Assembly: GCF_000196015.1 (NCBI RefSeq)
Contig: NC_007973.1
Span: 3,720,001 to 3,784,000 of the forward strand
Source: Cupriavidus metallidurans CH34
GTDB lineage: Bacteria; Pseudomonadota; Gammaproteobacteria; Burkholderiales; Burkholderiaceae
Direction of reading: 5' to 3'
DNA: 64,000 nucleotides
A program made the position numbers and the translations under genes. Positions 10,287 to 17,235 of the stretch are shown here, piece by piece; the first letter of the stretch is position 1; every line of letters starts with the position of its first letter. The notes beneath the pieces are model-generated. The model did no database searches, had not been told where the DNA came from, and worked only from the letters and a program-made list of their open reading frames with translations.

Positions 10287-11180
10287 ATGCGTCTCGATGA
10301 CGAAGCCGAAAGCCAGAACGTAGAAGATCGCCGCGGCGGTGGCTACGGCGGAGGCGGAGGGTTCGGACTGCCGATCGGCGGCAAGTCGATCGGTATCGGC
10401 ACGATCGTCATTGCGCTGGCCGCTTCATATTTCTTCGGCATCGACCCCTCGCTGATTTTCCAGGGGGCATCGGTCGTCCAGAACCAGCAGCAACAGGCGC
10501 CGCAGTCCCAGGCACATCGCCCGCCCGCCAACGACCAACTGACGGTTTTCACCCGCAAGGTGCTCGGCAATACCGAGCGCACGTGGGAACACATCTTCGA
10601 AACCGACCTGAACCGCCGTTACGCGCCACCGAAACTGGTGCTGTTCTCCGGCGCCACGCAAACCGCCTGCGGTACTGGCCAGTCCGCCATGGGTCCGTTC
10701 TATTGCCCGGGTGACCAGAAGGTCTATATCGACCTGTCCTTCTATGACGAACTGCGTCAGCGCTTCGGCGCCGGTGGTGATTTCGCGCAGGCATATGTGA
10801 TCGCGCACGAGATCGGCCACCATGTGCAGAACCTGCTCGGCGTCTCGGAAAAGGTGGATGCGGCACGTCGCCGCATGAACGAGGCGCAGGCCAACCAGCT
10901 TTCGGTACGCATGGAATTGCAGGCCGATTGCCTGGCTGGCGTGTGGGCTGCCAACGCGCAGAAGCTGAACCAGCAGTTGCTGGAACCCGGCGATATCGAG
11001 CAAGGCCTGAAGGCTGCCGCCGCAATCGGCGACGACCGGCTGCAGCGTCAGGCACAGGGCTACGTGGTGCCTGAAGCCTTCACGCATGGCACGAGCGAGC
11101 AGCGTGTGCGCTGGCTGCGTCAGGGCCTGACGACCGGCGATATCCGCAAGTGCGACACATTTGCCGCGCGGCAACTCTAG
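10287..11180 (+). CDS. ypfJ: Neutral zinc metallopeptidase, YpfJ family
   Basis: A 297-residue predicted metallopeptidase of the KPN_02809/YpfJ family. A Gly-rich N-terminus (RRGGGYGGGGGFG) precedes one transmembrane helix at about residues 36-53, so the rest is a membrane-anchored domain. The zinc site HEIGH is at residues 174-178 (AYVIAHEIGHHVQNLLGV), and the third-ligand region follows in ELQADCLAGVWA. Two pairs of conserved Cys (TACGTGQSAMGPFYCPGDQ) are also typical. The ATG at 10287 is the first in frame. Its substrates are unknown; it stands alone between pyk and a convergent small gene. Confidence 0.88.
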   Translation: MRLDDEAESQNVEDRRGGGYGGGGGFGLPIGGKSIGIGTIVIALAASYFFGIDPSLIFQGASVVQNQQQQAPQSQAHRPPANDQLTVFTRKVLGNTERTWEHIFETDLNRRYAPPKLVLFSGATQTACGTGQSAMGPFYCPGDQKVYIDLSFYDELRQRFGAGGDFAQAYVIAHEIGHHVQNLLGVSEKVDAARRRMNEAQANQLSVRMELQADCLAGVWAANAQKLNQQLLEPGDIEQGLKAAAAIGDDRLQRQAQGYVVPEAFTHGTSEQRVRWLRQGLTTGDIRKCDTFAARQL

Positions 11181-11215
11181 ATCACTTCGGGAAGGACTGC
11201 AGACACTGCCGAGGG

Positions 11216-11268
11216 GGAAAAATCACCTGCGCGACGGAGAGAGATGGAGGAGGTCGGTCGCGCAGGTG
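11216..11268 (-). terminator. Terminator of the repeat-protein gene
   Basis: A perfect 12-bp inverted repeat, CACCTGCGCGAC (11224-11235) and GTCGCGCAGGTG (11257-11268), is followed on the minus strand by ATTTTT. It ends the leftward gene at 11333-11680. On the plus strand it may also stop readthrough from the metallopeptidase gene. Confidence 0.75.
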
Positions 11269-11286
11269 GGAGAGAAACTTTTGAGC

Positions 11287-11310
11287 TGGCGGCCACCGGA
11301 GTGGCCGCCA
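11287..11310. other. Perfect hairpin between convergent genes
   Basis: A 10-bp perfect stem TGGCGGCCAC/GTGGCCGCCA with a CGGA/TCCG tetraloop. No T-run follows directly on either strand, so it is either an auxiliary terminator or an mRNA 3' stabiliser for the genes that converge here. Confidence 0.5.
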
Positions 11311-11332
11311 CGGTCCATGAGGACCGGATGCG

Positions 11333-11680
11333 TCAGACGCTGTAGCCGTAGAGCTCGCCGCCGTTGCGCGAGTTGTCGAGCGACGAAGCGGAGATCTCGC
11401 CGCTGAATGCGTGGGCGCCTTCGCTGAAGCTATCGAACTTGCCCTGGCGGGTGCCTTCGCTATACGGGTCGAACTTGCTGGCGCGTTGTCCGTCGGTATA
11501 GAAGTCGTACTTGCCGATCTTCGCTCCGTCGGAATACACATCGAACTTGCCCACTCGGGCGGCGTCCGCATATACATCGAATTTGCCGGCCTTCTTGGTG
11601 GCGGCGGGAGCGGCTATCGCGGCCGAGGCGGCAAATGCAGCCAGCACGAGTGCGCCGCCAAGGATACGTTTGGCGTTCAT
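11333..11680 (-). CDS. Small secreted protein with five 12-residue GKFDxYSDG repeats
   Basis: A 115-residue protein with a clear signal peptide (residues 1-23: basic MNAKR, hydrophobic core, AAIAAPA cleavage region). The mature part opens with five tandem 12-residue units: GKFDVYADAARV, GKFDVYSDGAKI, GKYDFYTDGQRA, SKFDPYSEGTRQ and GKFDSFSEGAHA. A Ser/Asn/Gly-rich tail follows. The consensus (G/S)K(F/Y)DxYS(D/E)Gxxx faintly recalls MORN or WG repeats but is neither. Function unknown; it should act in the periplasm or outside. The start at 11680 is supported by AAGGAGT upstream. It stands alone, with its own terminator. Confidence 0.8.
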   Translation of the reverse strand: MNAKRILGGALVLAAFAASAAIAAPAATKKAGKFDVYADAARVGKFDVYSDGAKIGKYDFYTDGQRASKFDPYSEGTRQGKFDSFSEGAHAFSGEISASSLDNSRNGGELYGYSV

Positions 11681-11874
11681 CTGGGACTCCTTCAACTGAT
11701 TCACAACTTTCTTATGGATACAGCTGACTTCTGCCCGGATACGCCATCTCTGTGGCGATCGAGCACGGACTGAAGGTTAGTGGCTCGTCGAACCAGGAGA
11801 AATACCGCTGCGACGAATGGTGCGTTGCACGCCGTGAAACGCTGAAGATGTGGATGAACGGAAGGGATTGCCTG

Positions 11875-11953
11875 ACCGAACGGTGCTTACCGTTCGGTAC
11901 TGCCAGGCGGCGCGGCTACCCGCGCGCGCCGCTTCGGGCGCACGGTGGGTAGC
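11875..11953. other. Two hairpins downstream of the Rnk-type gene
   Basis: ACCGAACGGT (11875-11884) and ACCGTTCGGT (11889-11898) form a perfect 10-bp stem around GCTT. Next to it GCTACCC (11915-11921) pairs with GGGTAGC (11947-11953). They lie just past the stop of the leftward Rnk gene and could end its transcript, though no T-run follows. The first is also a good palindrome for a DNA-binding protein. Confidence 0.45.
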
Positions 11954-11968
11954 TGGCCGGGGGAAGGA

Positions 11969-12406
11969 TCAAAGCGTGAACTGGCCGCTGGCCTCGGGCT
12001 GGAACGCGATCTCCACGATGGTCACGCGTTGCGCGCGGCCGTCGGGCAGGCGGTAGTCGACGGTGTCCCCAGAGCGGGCACCCAGCAGTGCCTGGCCAAT
12101 TGGCGACAGCACCGATAACCGGCCAGTGGCCAGATCGGCATCGTCCGGGTACACCAGGGTCCAGTCACGCGGCTTGGCCTCGCCTTCGAGCGCACAAACC
12201 ACACGTGAATTCATCGTCACGACATCCTTCGGGATCGCGTCGGGCGACACAATGGCCGCGCGCTCCAGTAGTGCATCCAGCATCTCGTCGAGTTCGGCGG
12301 TGCCGGCACGGCTGGCAATTCCCTCGAGGCGCGTGACGTCGAGTTCGGTCAGGTAAAGGGTTGCCGGGCGCGACGGCGCGGCGGTCGTGTTTTTGGTCTT
12401 GGCCAT
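11969..12406 (-). CDS. rnk: Rnk-type nucleoside diphosphate kinase regulator (GreA/GreB C-terminal domain)
   Basis: A 145-residue member of the Rnk/GreA-C family. Residues 15-60 form a short helical arm beginning LYLTELDVTRLEGIASRAG. Residues about 65-140 form the FKBP-like GreA/GreB C-terminal domain with VVTMNSRVVCALEGEA, the SVLSPIGQALLGARSGDTVDY core and a last beta strand. Rnk binds RNA polymerase near the secondary channel but lacks the long coiled coil needed for transcript cleavage; in E. coli and Pseudomonas it affects nucleoside diphosphate kinase levels. The ATG at 12406 gives the family N-terminus. It is a single gene with hairpins behind it. Confidence 0.85.
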   Translation of the reverse strand: MAKTKNTTAAPSRPATLYLTELDVTRLEGIASRAGTAELDEMLDALLERAAIVSPDAIPKDVVTMNSRVVCALEGEAKPRDWTLVYPDDADLATGRLSVLSPIGQALLGARSGDTVDYRLPDGRAQRVTIVEIAFQPEASGQFTL

Positions 12407-12945
12407 GGCAATGCCTCTCACGGAAGTGAAATCCAGAATCGATTGGCCGGCGCAACTTCACGCGCGCCGGACGGACACAGCTTGGTAATGCAGCGAATGC
12501 AGCAACTAATTCGGCAGCGGATCACGCGGCAACTGGCGAGGCCTGGTGCTGCGTGTGAATGCGGGGGTACGTGCTGGCTCGGGCCCGGTTCGGCGCCGGG
12601 CCTTCTGCTGGTTCAGGAAGGGGATCGGTTAGGCCGGGAACCGGGCAGGATCAAGCGGGGCGTTGATCCAGCGGCTGGCGTCGATGGGCGCCGGCATCAC
12701 GCGCGCGCGCGCCGGTCGCTGGAAGCGAACCATGACGGAGACGGCGAGCAGTAGATGACGGGACATCGTGGGGAAATCTCTGAGTTACAGGTAAGTCACC
12801 GAAGCGACCAGCGGCCATCGTAGCACAGCCAGGCGGCAACGGTTCGATTCGAGGCGAGGGGGCGGAATGCCCCTGTTCCGGCTTGCCGCCCGCCTTGTTG
12901 CGAGATGTCGCGAGATCGGCGTGACGATGCCGTCCCGCTGCATCC
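12407..12945. other. Gene-poor stretch of 539 bases
   Basis: No convincing long gene. It holds a 45-codon minus-strand frame (12629-12766, listed separately), a GC-rich hairpin GGCCCGG (12582-12588) / CCGGGCC (12596-12602), and a run of alternating GC near 12700. The rnk promoter should lie at its left end. The other frames here have unnatural residue use for the genome. Confidence 0.4.
12629..12766 (-). CDS. Possible 45-residue small protein
   Basis: A short frame starting MSRHLLLAVSVMVRFQR and ending in a Pro/Ala-rich tail with IDASRWINAPLDP. The beginning is mildly hydrophobic with basic residues, and the second half has a natural-looking composition. No good ribosome-binding site stands before the ATG at 12766, and the gene would be downstream of the CadR-like regulator gene on the same strand. 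I do not recognise it; it may be non-coding. Confidence 0.25.
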   Translation of the reverse strand: MSRHLLLAVSVMVRFQRPARARVMPAPIDASRWINAPLDPARFPA

Positions 12946-13380
12946 CTAGTGTCGTGGGTGGCACTCGCAGGCCGCGCCCTCGGCTGCCTGCTGCAGGTTC
13001 TGCAGGATGCCGCACTCGCTGGCCGGATGCGGATTTGGGTTCTCGCAGGTATGGCGCAGCGTGCGCAACTGACCTTCCAGCGCTTCCAGCGAAACACGCT
13101 GGGCGTGGATCTGCTCGATCTGGCGGTCCAACAGCGTATTGATGTCGTCGCACGCGAGTGACGGATTGCGCTGGAAGTCGCGCAGCTTGCGCACGTCGGC
13201 CAGGCTCATGCCCAGCGAGCGGCAGTGGCGCACGAAGTTGAGCTGGACGAGGTGCCCGTCGCCATAGCGGCGATAGCCGTTGTCCTCGCGCTGCGGTGCG
13301 TCCAGCAGCCCTTCACGTTCGTAATAGCGGATGGTTTCGATGTCGCAGCCACTGTGGCGGGACAGTTCGCCGATACGCAT
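12946..13380 (-). CDS. cadR: MerR-family regulator, CadR/PbrR type (Cd/Pb-responsive)
   Basis: A 144-residue metal-sensing MerR protein. Residues 1-70 are the winged helix with IGELSRHSGCDIETIRYYER, followed by the long dimerisation helix (about 80-115). The metal-binding cysteines of the Cd/Pb group are present: the helix-start Cys in SLACDDINTLLDRQ, and the loop pair CENPNPHPASEC. A Cys/His-rich tail (ACECHPRH) resembles CadR. The start at 13380 matches the family; a 5-residue extension is possible. A palindromic operator lies 26 bases upstream, so autoregulation is likely. No cadA-type efflux gene is adjacent. Confidence 0.87.
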   Translation of the reverse strand: MRIGELSRHSGCDIETIRYYEREGLLDAPQREDNGYRRYGDGHLVQLNFVRHCRSLGMSLADVRKLRDFQRNPSLACDDINTLLDRQIEQIHAQRVSLEALEGQLRTLRHTCENPNPHPASECGILQNLQQAAEGAACECHPRH

Positions 13381-13405
13381 GGTCAGTGCCTCCACGATGC
13401 CAGAT

Positions 13406-13424
13406 CCCTGTAGTAATTACAGGG
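13406..13424. promoter_or_regulatory. MerR-type operator upstream of cadR
   Basis: A perfect 7-bp dyad CCCTGTA-GTAAT-TACAGGG, the form bound by CadR/PbrR/ZntR-type regulators. It lies 26 bases before the cadR start and 22 bases after the end of speD, so it most likely serves cadR's own promoter. Confidence 0.7.
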
Positions 13425-13446
13425 TTACCGGTGAAGTGTAGCCCAA

Positions 13447-13833
13447 TCAGGCGGACCCTGCAGAGGCGGGGCCACGCGCTGCATCGCGCACATGCCATTG
13501 CGCCGGCGCCAGTTCGGCCACGATGGCTTCGATGCCCCGGTGGGGCTGCGCCGCACCGCACATGAAGATATCCACAGCCGCGAAACCATATTCCGGCCAG
13601 GTATGGATGCTGATGTGCGATTCCTTGAGCAGCAGCACGCCCGTGACACCGAGACCGGGGCCGAAATGCTGGAACCGCGCATCCACCGGCGTGGCGCCTG
13701 ACACGCGGGCGGCATCGTAAAGCACGCGCTCGATCAGCACGGCATCGGTGAGCCGTGCGGCGGTCACGCCCTGCATGTCGAGCAGCAGGTGGCGGCCAAG
13801 AACCGGTGGGCAGGCAAGCGTCGGTGCATTCAT
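13447..13833 (-). CDS. speD: S-adenosylmethionine decarboxylase proenzyme (bacterial class 1B)
   Basis: A 128-residue pyruvoyl enzyme that makes decarboxylated SAM, the aminopropyl donor for spermidine. Self-cleavage should occur between Glu71 and Ser72 in KESHISIHTWPEYG. Ser72, His77 and Cys92 (IFMCG) have the same spacing as the catalytic Ser63, His68 and Cys83 of the Thermotoga enzyme. The length equals the short SpeH/SpeD class. It is the last gene of the leftward DUF350-SPFH-DUF4178 run, 18 bases after the small membrane peptide gene. The context ties its product to the divergent spermidine-synthase-like protein. Confidence 0.95.
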   Translation of the reverse strand: MNAPTLACPPVLGRHLLLDMQGVTAARLTDAVLIERVLYDAARVSGATPVDARFQHFGPGLGVTGVLLLKESHISIHTWPEYGFAAVDIFMCGAAQPHRGIEAIVAELAPAQWHVRDAARGPASAGSA

Positions 13834-13851
13834 GGCGATCGTCTCACCGGA

Positions 13852-14025
13852 CTACTTGTGACCGGCGCCCGAAGACCAGCCGCCGCCCGAACCGCCGTAT
13901 CCGCCGGAGCCACTCCAGCCGCGAGCCGACGACGATCCACCGGACGTACTGCCCGCCGACCCCAGCGTGTAGAACGTGACACCGAACAGCACGATCAATC
14001 CGTAGACAAGAAACAAAAAGCGCAC
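13852..14025 (-). CDS. 57-residue Gly/Ser-rich single-pass membrane peptide
   Basis: It starts at the GTG at 14025, three bases after the stop of the DUF4178 gene, and ends 18 bases before speD, so it is tightly built into the run. Residues 1-22 form one hydrophobic helix (RFLFLVYGLIVLFGVTFYTL). Residues 23-54 are Gly/Ser-rich with interspersed Trp and Tyr (GWSGSGGYGGSGGGWSSG), ending GHK. The helix could be an uncleaved anchor with the low-complexity tail on either side of the membrane. Small proteins of this kind commonly accompany DUF4178/DUF350 genes. Function unknown. Confidence 0.7.
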   Translation of the reverse strand: MRFLFLVYGLIVLFGVTFYTLGSAGSTSGGSSSARGWSGSGGYGGSGGGWSSGAGHK

Positions 14026-14028
14026 AGC

Positions 14029-15573
14029 TCAGTCCCCTCCCCCGATATGCCCCGAAAACGCCTGCACGGTCCAGATCGGCAGCCAGAGCAGCACCGTGCC
14101 CAGCAGAAGCCCGGCCATGCCGGCACCGCCGAAGAACGAGATCGGCAGGTTCAGCAACCACATCGCGATAGCGATGCCCCACGCGACCTTGCGGCAGTAC
14201 GCGAGGTCGCCGGTGGCTGGCGCGGCGGGACGCTTGCGCTCGGGTAGCGCCTTCGCCGCGGCGGCCAGCGCCTTGTTGCCCTTGAACCATTGCGCGACCT
14301 GGGTGCGCGACACCGTGGTGGACTGCGTCCAGACGATCTCGGTGTCGCTCGTCTCGCGCGTCAGTCGTCGCGCCGGCGGGCCGAACTCGGTCAGCCGCGT
14401 GGTATCGCCGGCCTGCACGCGCCAGTTGAACGTGCCGGCCGCATAGAGCACGCGGCTGACGTATTCGAACCCCTTGCGGTACTCGTTGCCGGCAAGCACG
14501 GCCACGCTCGACGACGCCATCGTGCCGGGCCAGACATCCAGCACGCGCACGCGGTCCCAGCCGGCGTCCTGCTCCACGAGCCACAGAAAGCCGGCCGATT
14601 CGTTGAACAGCAGGTACTCCATCCAGGTCGAGGTCTCGTCCTCGTCATCATCGGTGCACTGAAGCAGGCCGAGCACGGTGTATGGCTTGCCGTCGATTGT
14701 GCCGACCTCGCCCGGCGTCAGGCTGGTCTGCAGTGCCTCGATTTCGGCGTGCTTCTCCAGCACGATGGCTGTCGACGTGGTGCAATCGACTTCGCTATGG
14801 CAGCTTGGGCAAATGATGAAATTCGCCACGCCGGCGCGATAGGCGATCGGGCTGCCGCAGTTTGGGCAAGCCAGCGGAATCGCCTTGCCACGATAGCGGT
14901 CGGCGGTGCGGTCAATCTCGTCTGCGCTGCGCAGAAGCTGGCACTTGAGCTGGTCGAGCTCGACCATCTGGCCCGTGTAGACCGCGGGCGGGTAACCATC
15001 GGCGTAGTCGAGCGTCAGGAAGTTGCCCGCGTTGCGGAAGTCCGCGACCTGAGCGGTCCAGCCCGCGCCGACCTGGAACGGCAACTCGCCCTGCCCACCG
15101 GTGCAGCGCGCGGTGCGCACATCACCGGCTTCGTAACGATACTTGTTGAAGAACAGCGGCTCGCCGGGCTTCAGGCCTTCGAACTTCGGCAGCTTGCCGA
15201 CCGACGCCTTCGCGGCGTCTTCGTCAGGCACCCTGCGCGTGAACATGTACTGGCCCGACGCATCGCCGAGCCAGCCGTCCGTGCCATCGTCGAACAGCAC
15301 ATACCATTCGCTCCAGAGGCCGGCGTCGTACCGCAACTGGAGACGGCCGACCAGCGTGAAGCCCTGCCCCTTGCCGTCATTCGGCCAGATGCCGCTGGTG
15401 CCGATCTGCAGCGGCGAGTAGTCCTCGAGCAACGCCGACATCTTGCCGATGTCGCGTACCTGATCGGCCTCGCGCAGCAAGGTGCTGTGGCAGTACTCGC
15501 AGACCGCCATGACCGCGGCGGACGACCGAAAGCGGACCTCCGCGCCGCAGCCCGGACAGTTGACCGTTTGCAT
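14029..15573 (-). CDS. Double DUF4178 protein with two zinc ribbons and C-terminal membrane helices
   Basis: A 514-residue protein built as two similar halves. The first has a zinc ribbon with Cys6, Cys9, Cys25 and Cys28 (NCPGCG and CEYCHS) followed by a DUF4178 beta domain (GFTLVGRLQLRYDAGLWSEW, VLFDDGTDGWLGDASG). The second has a ribbon CPNCG/CPSCH at about 236-263 and another DUF4178 domain (YTVLGLLQCTDDDED, WMEYLLFNESAGFLWLVEQD). Two hydrophobic helices occupy about 462-505. The product should be a cytoplasmic domain anchored to the inner membrane. It lies 9 bases after the SPFH gene. The biochemical role of DUF4178 is not known; the neighbours point to a polyamine-linked membrane complex. 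Confidence 0.85.
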   Translation of the reverse strand: MQTVNCPGCGAEVRFRSSAAVMAVCEYCHSTLLREADQVRDIGKMSALLEDYSPLQIGTSGIWPNDGKGQGFTLVGRLQLRYDAGLWSEWYVLFDDGTDGWLGDASGQYMFTRRVPDEDAAKASVGKLPKFEGLKPGEPLFFNKYRYEAGDVRTARCTGGQGELPFQVGAGWTAQVADFRNAGNFLTLDYADGYPPAVYTGQMVELDQLKCQLLRSADEIDRTADRYRGKAIPLACPNCGSPIAYRAGVANFIICPSCHSEVDCTTSTAIVLEKHAEIEALQTSLTPGEVGTIDGKPYTVLGLLQCTDDDEDETSTWMEYLLFNESAGFLWLVEQDAGWDRVRVLDVWPGTMASSSVAVLAGNEYRKGFEYVSRVLYAAGTFNWRVQAGDTTRLTEFGPPARRLTRETSDTEIVWTQSTTVSRTQVAQWFKGNKALAAAAKALPERKRPAAPATGDLAYCRKVAWGIAIAMWLLNLPISFFGGAGMAGLLLGTVLLWLPIWTVQAFSGHIGGGD

Positions 15574-15582
15574 GGAGCGGAA

Positions 15583-16605
15583 TCAGCCGACGAGTTTCTT
15601 GAGAATTTCCGCCTTGGCCGTATCGAACTCCGCCTGCGAGATCAGGCTCTTGTCGAGCAGCTCCTTGAGCTTCTGCAGCCGCGCCGCCGGATCTTCGGCG
15701 GCGGGCGTTGCGGGAGCGACGGGCGCTGCAGCGGGTACACCCGCCACCCCGCCGACGAGTCCGCCAGCCATCGCCTGCCCCATGACTGCCCCGGCGGCCA
15801 GACCCGCGCCGAGCCCGGCGACACCGCCCTCGTTCTGCGCGGCAAGCGGGATCGAGCTGGCCACCTGGTACTGCGTGTACTTGGCCATGTCGCCCATCAT
15901 CCCCATCGAGATGCGGGTGTCGATGGCCTTCTGCAGTTCCTCTGGCAAGGAGACATTGGTGACCGCGAAGTTATCGAGCGCTACGCCATAACGCTCGAAC
16001 TCGGGCGCGAGCTTTTCGTGGATCGTCTGCGACATCAGCGTCTGGTTCGCCGCCATGTCCAGGAACGGTACCGACGACGCGCCAAGCGTGTTCGTCATCG
16101 TGGCGATCAGCAGGTTGCGCAGCTGCTCTTCCACTTCGTCGCGCGTGTACTCGGCGCGCGTGCCGCTGATCTCGGTGTAGAACTTCTGCGGATCGCTGAT
16201 CTTGTACGAATACAGACCGAAGGCGCGCAGCCGCACCATGCCGAAGTCCGCATCGCGGATCGTGATCGGCTGCGCCGTGCCCCACTTGCGGCCAATCTGC
16301 AGGCGGGTGCTGAAGAAGTAGACGTCCGACTTGAACGGCGATTCGAACAGCTTGTCCCAGTTCTTCAGGTACGTCAGCACCGGCAGCGTCTGGGTGGTCA
16401 GCTTGTACATGCCGGGGCCGAACACGTCGGCGATCTTGCCTTCGTTGACGAAGACCGCCATCTGGGATTCACGCACGGTCAGGCTGCCACCGTACTGGAT
16501 CTCCATGTCTTCCATCGGATAGCGCCACGCCAGCACGCCGTCCGTGTCCTCCGTCCACTGGAGGATGTCGATGAACTGCTTCCTGATGAACGACCCGATG
16601 CTCAT
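15583..16605 (-). CDS. SPFH-domain protein with C-terminal SHOCT domain
   Basis: A 340-residue protein of the YdjI/virion-core-like SPFH group. Residues about 1-245 form the SPFH/band-7 domain (QYGGSLTVRESQMAVFVNEGKIADVFGPG and the FFSTRLQIGRKWGTAQPI region). A Gly/Ala-rich flexible segment spans about 255-305. The last 33 residues form a SHOCT domain (LQKLKELLDKSLISQAEFDT). Unlike flotillins, the N-terminus (GSFIRKQFIDILQW) is amphipathic rather than a long membrane helix. Proteins of this class scaffold membrane assemblies. The second gene of the leftward run, 40 bases after the DUF350 gene. Confidence 0.88.
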   Translation of the reverse strand: MSIGSFIRKQFIDILQWTEDTDGVLAWRYPMEDMEIQYGGSLTVRESQMAVFVNEGKIADVFGPGMYKLTTQTLPVLTYLKNWDKLFESPFKSDVYFFSTRLQIGRKWGTAQPITIRDADFGMVRLRAFGLYSYKISDPQKFYTEISGTRAEYTRDEVEEQLRNLLIATMTNTLGASSVPFLDMAANQTLMSQTIHEKLAPEFERYGVALDNFAVTNVSLPEELQKAIDTRISMGMMGDMAKYTQYQVASSIPLAAQNEGGVAGLGAGLAAGAVMGQAMAGGLVGGVAGVPAAAPVAPATPAAEDPAARLQKLKELLDKSLISQAEFDTAKAEILKKLVG

Positions 16606-16645
16606 GTCAGCTCCTTCTTCCCAAGGAATGATTCACGTCCTGGCC

Positions 16646-17032
16646 TCAGGACAGGCACGCGGCATTGAGCACGCCGACCGAGACCGACATCGTGCCCATC
16701 AGCCCGCCCATGGCCATATTGTTAGATTCGATGGCCGCATCCATATCCGGCAAAGCGCGCGCCAGCGCCGCGTAGACCACTGCCTGCACCACCATCGCCA
16801 CCAGCGACCACACCAGGAACATCAGAAATGTGTCGTTGTGCTGGAGACTCGACGACAGCGTGAAGCAGAAACCGAGCGTGCTGCCGCCCAGAGAGAGCGC
16901 GGCAGCCACATTGCCCTGGCGGATCAGCGCGAACTCGTTGAAGGGCGTGATCCTGGTGTAGACTCCGACGAACACGACCAGCAGCACAAGGCTGGCCAGC
17001 AGATGCTCGGCGTAGGCGTAGATGGGTAGCAT
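16646..17032 (-). CDS. DUF350 family integral membrane protein
   Basis: A 128-residue membrane protein with four predicted helices: about 10-28 (LLASLVLLVVFVGVYT), 45-67, 74-98 (FLMFLVWSLVAMVVQAVVYAAL) and 106-126. The Gly/Ser-rich second and fourth helices and the TPFNEFALIRQGNVAAALSLGG loop are the DUF350 (YjfL-like) hallmarks. The ATG at 17032 was chosen because the upstream extension is Arg-rich and unlike the family. It opens the leftward run DUF350-SPFH-DUF4178-small peptide-speD. DUF350 proteins recur in clusters with ATP-grasp amidoligases, PspA/SPFH proteins and polyamine enzymes; what they do is unknown. Confidence 0.88.
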   Translation of the reverse strand: MLPIYAYAEHLLASLVLLVVFVGVYTRITPFNEFALIRQGNVAAALSLGGSTLGFCFTLSSSLQHNDTFLMFLVWSLVAMVVQAVVYAALARALPDMDAAIESNNMAMGGLMGTMSVSVGVLNAACLS

Positions 17033-17129
17033 GGTTCGGGTACGCGGCCTGTCGATGGAGTTGTGGAAATATCCGGTCCTGCGCGATGCGCTTGCCGTGC
17101 GGCGATGCCAGCGGCAAACTACGCGGCAA

Positions 17130-17157
17130 AGTATAGCCGCAGTCCTATTCCTTCCAA
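17130..17157 (-). promoter_or_regulatory. Candidate sigma-70 promoter for the DUF350-SPFH-DUF4178-speD run
   Basis: On the minus strand TTGGAA (17157-17152) and TATACT (17135-17130) are spaced by 16 bases. Transcription would start near 17123, about 90 bases before the DUF350 start. The divergent spermidine-synthase-like gene begins at 17236, so both promoters share this region. Confidence 0.5.
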
Positions 17158-17235
17158 TATCAATTTGTGACACGCCGGAACGCCAGCCGCGCTCCGGGCG
17201 ATCTCCTGTTGCTCACCTGTTGCGACCGCCGCCCC

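Noticed and set aside
14290..16668. A 792-residue plus-strand frame over the DUF4178 and SPFH genes
   Set aside because: Antisense shadow; the minus-strand proteins have zinc ribbons, SPFH and SHOCT features.
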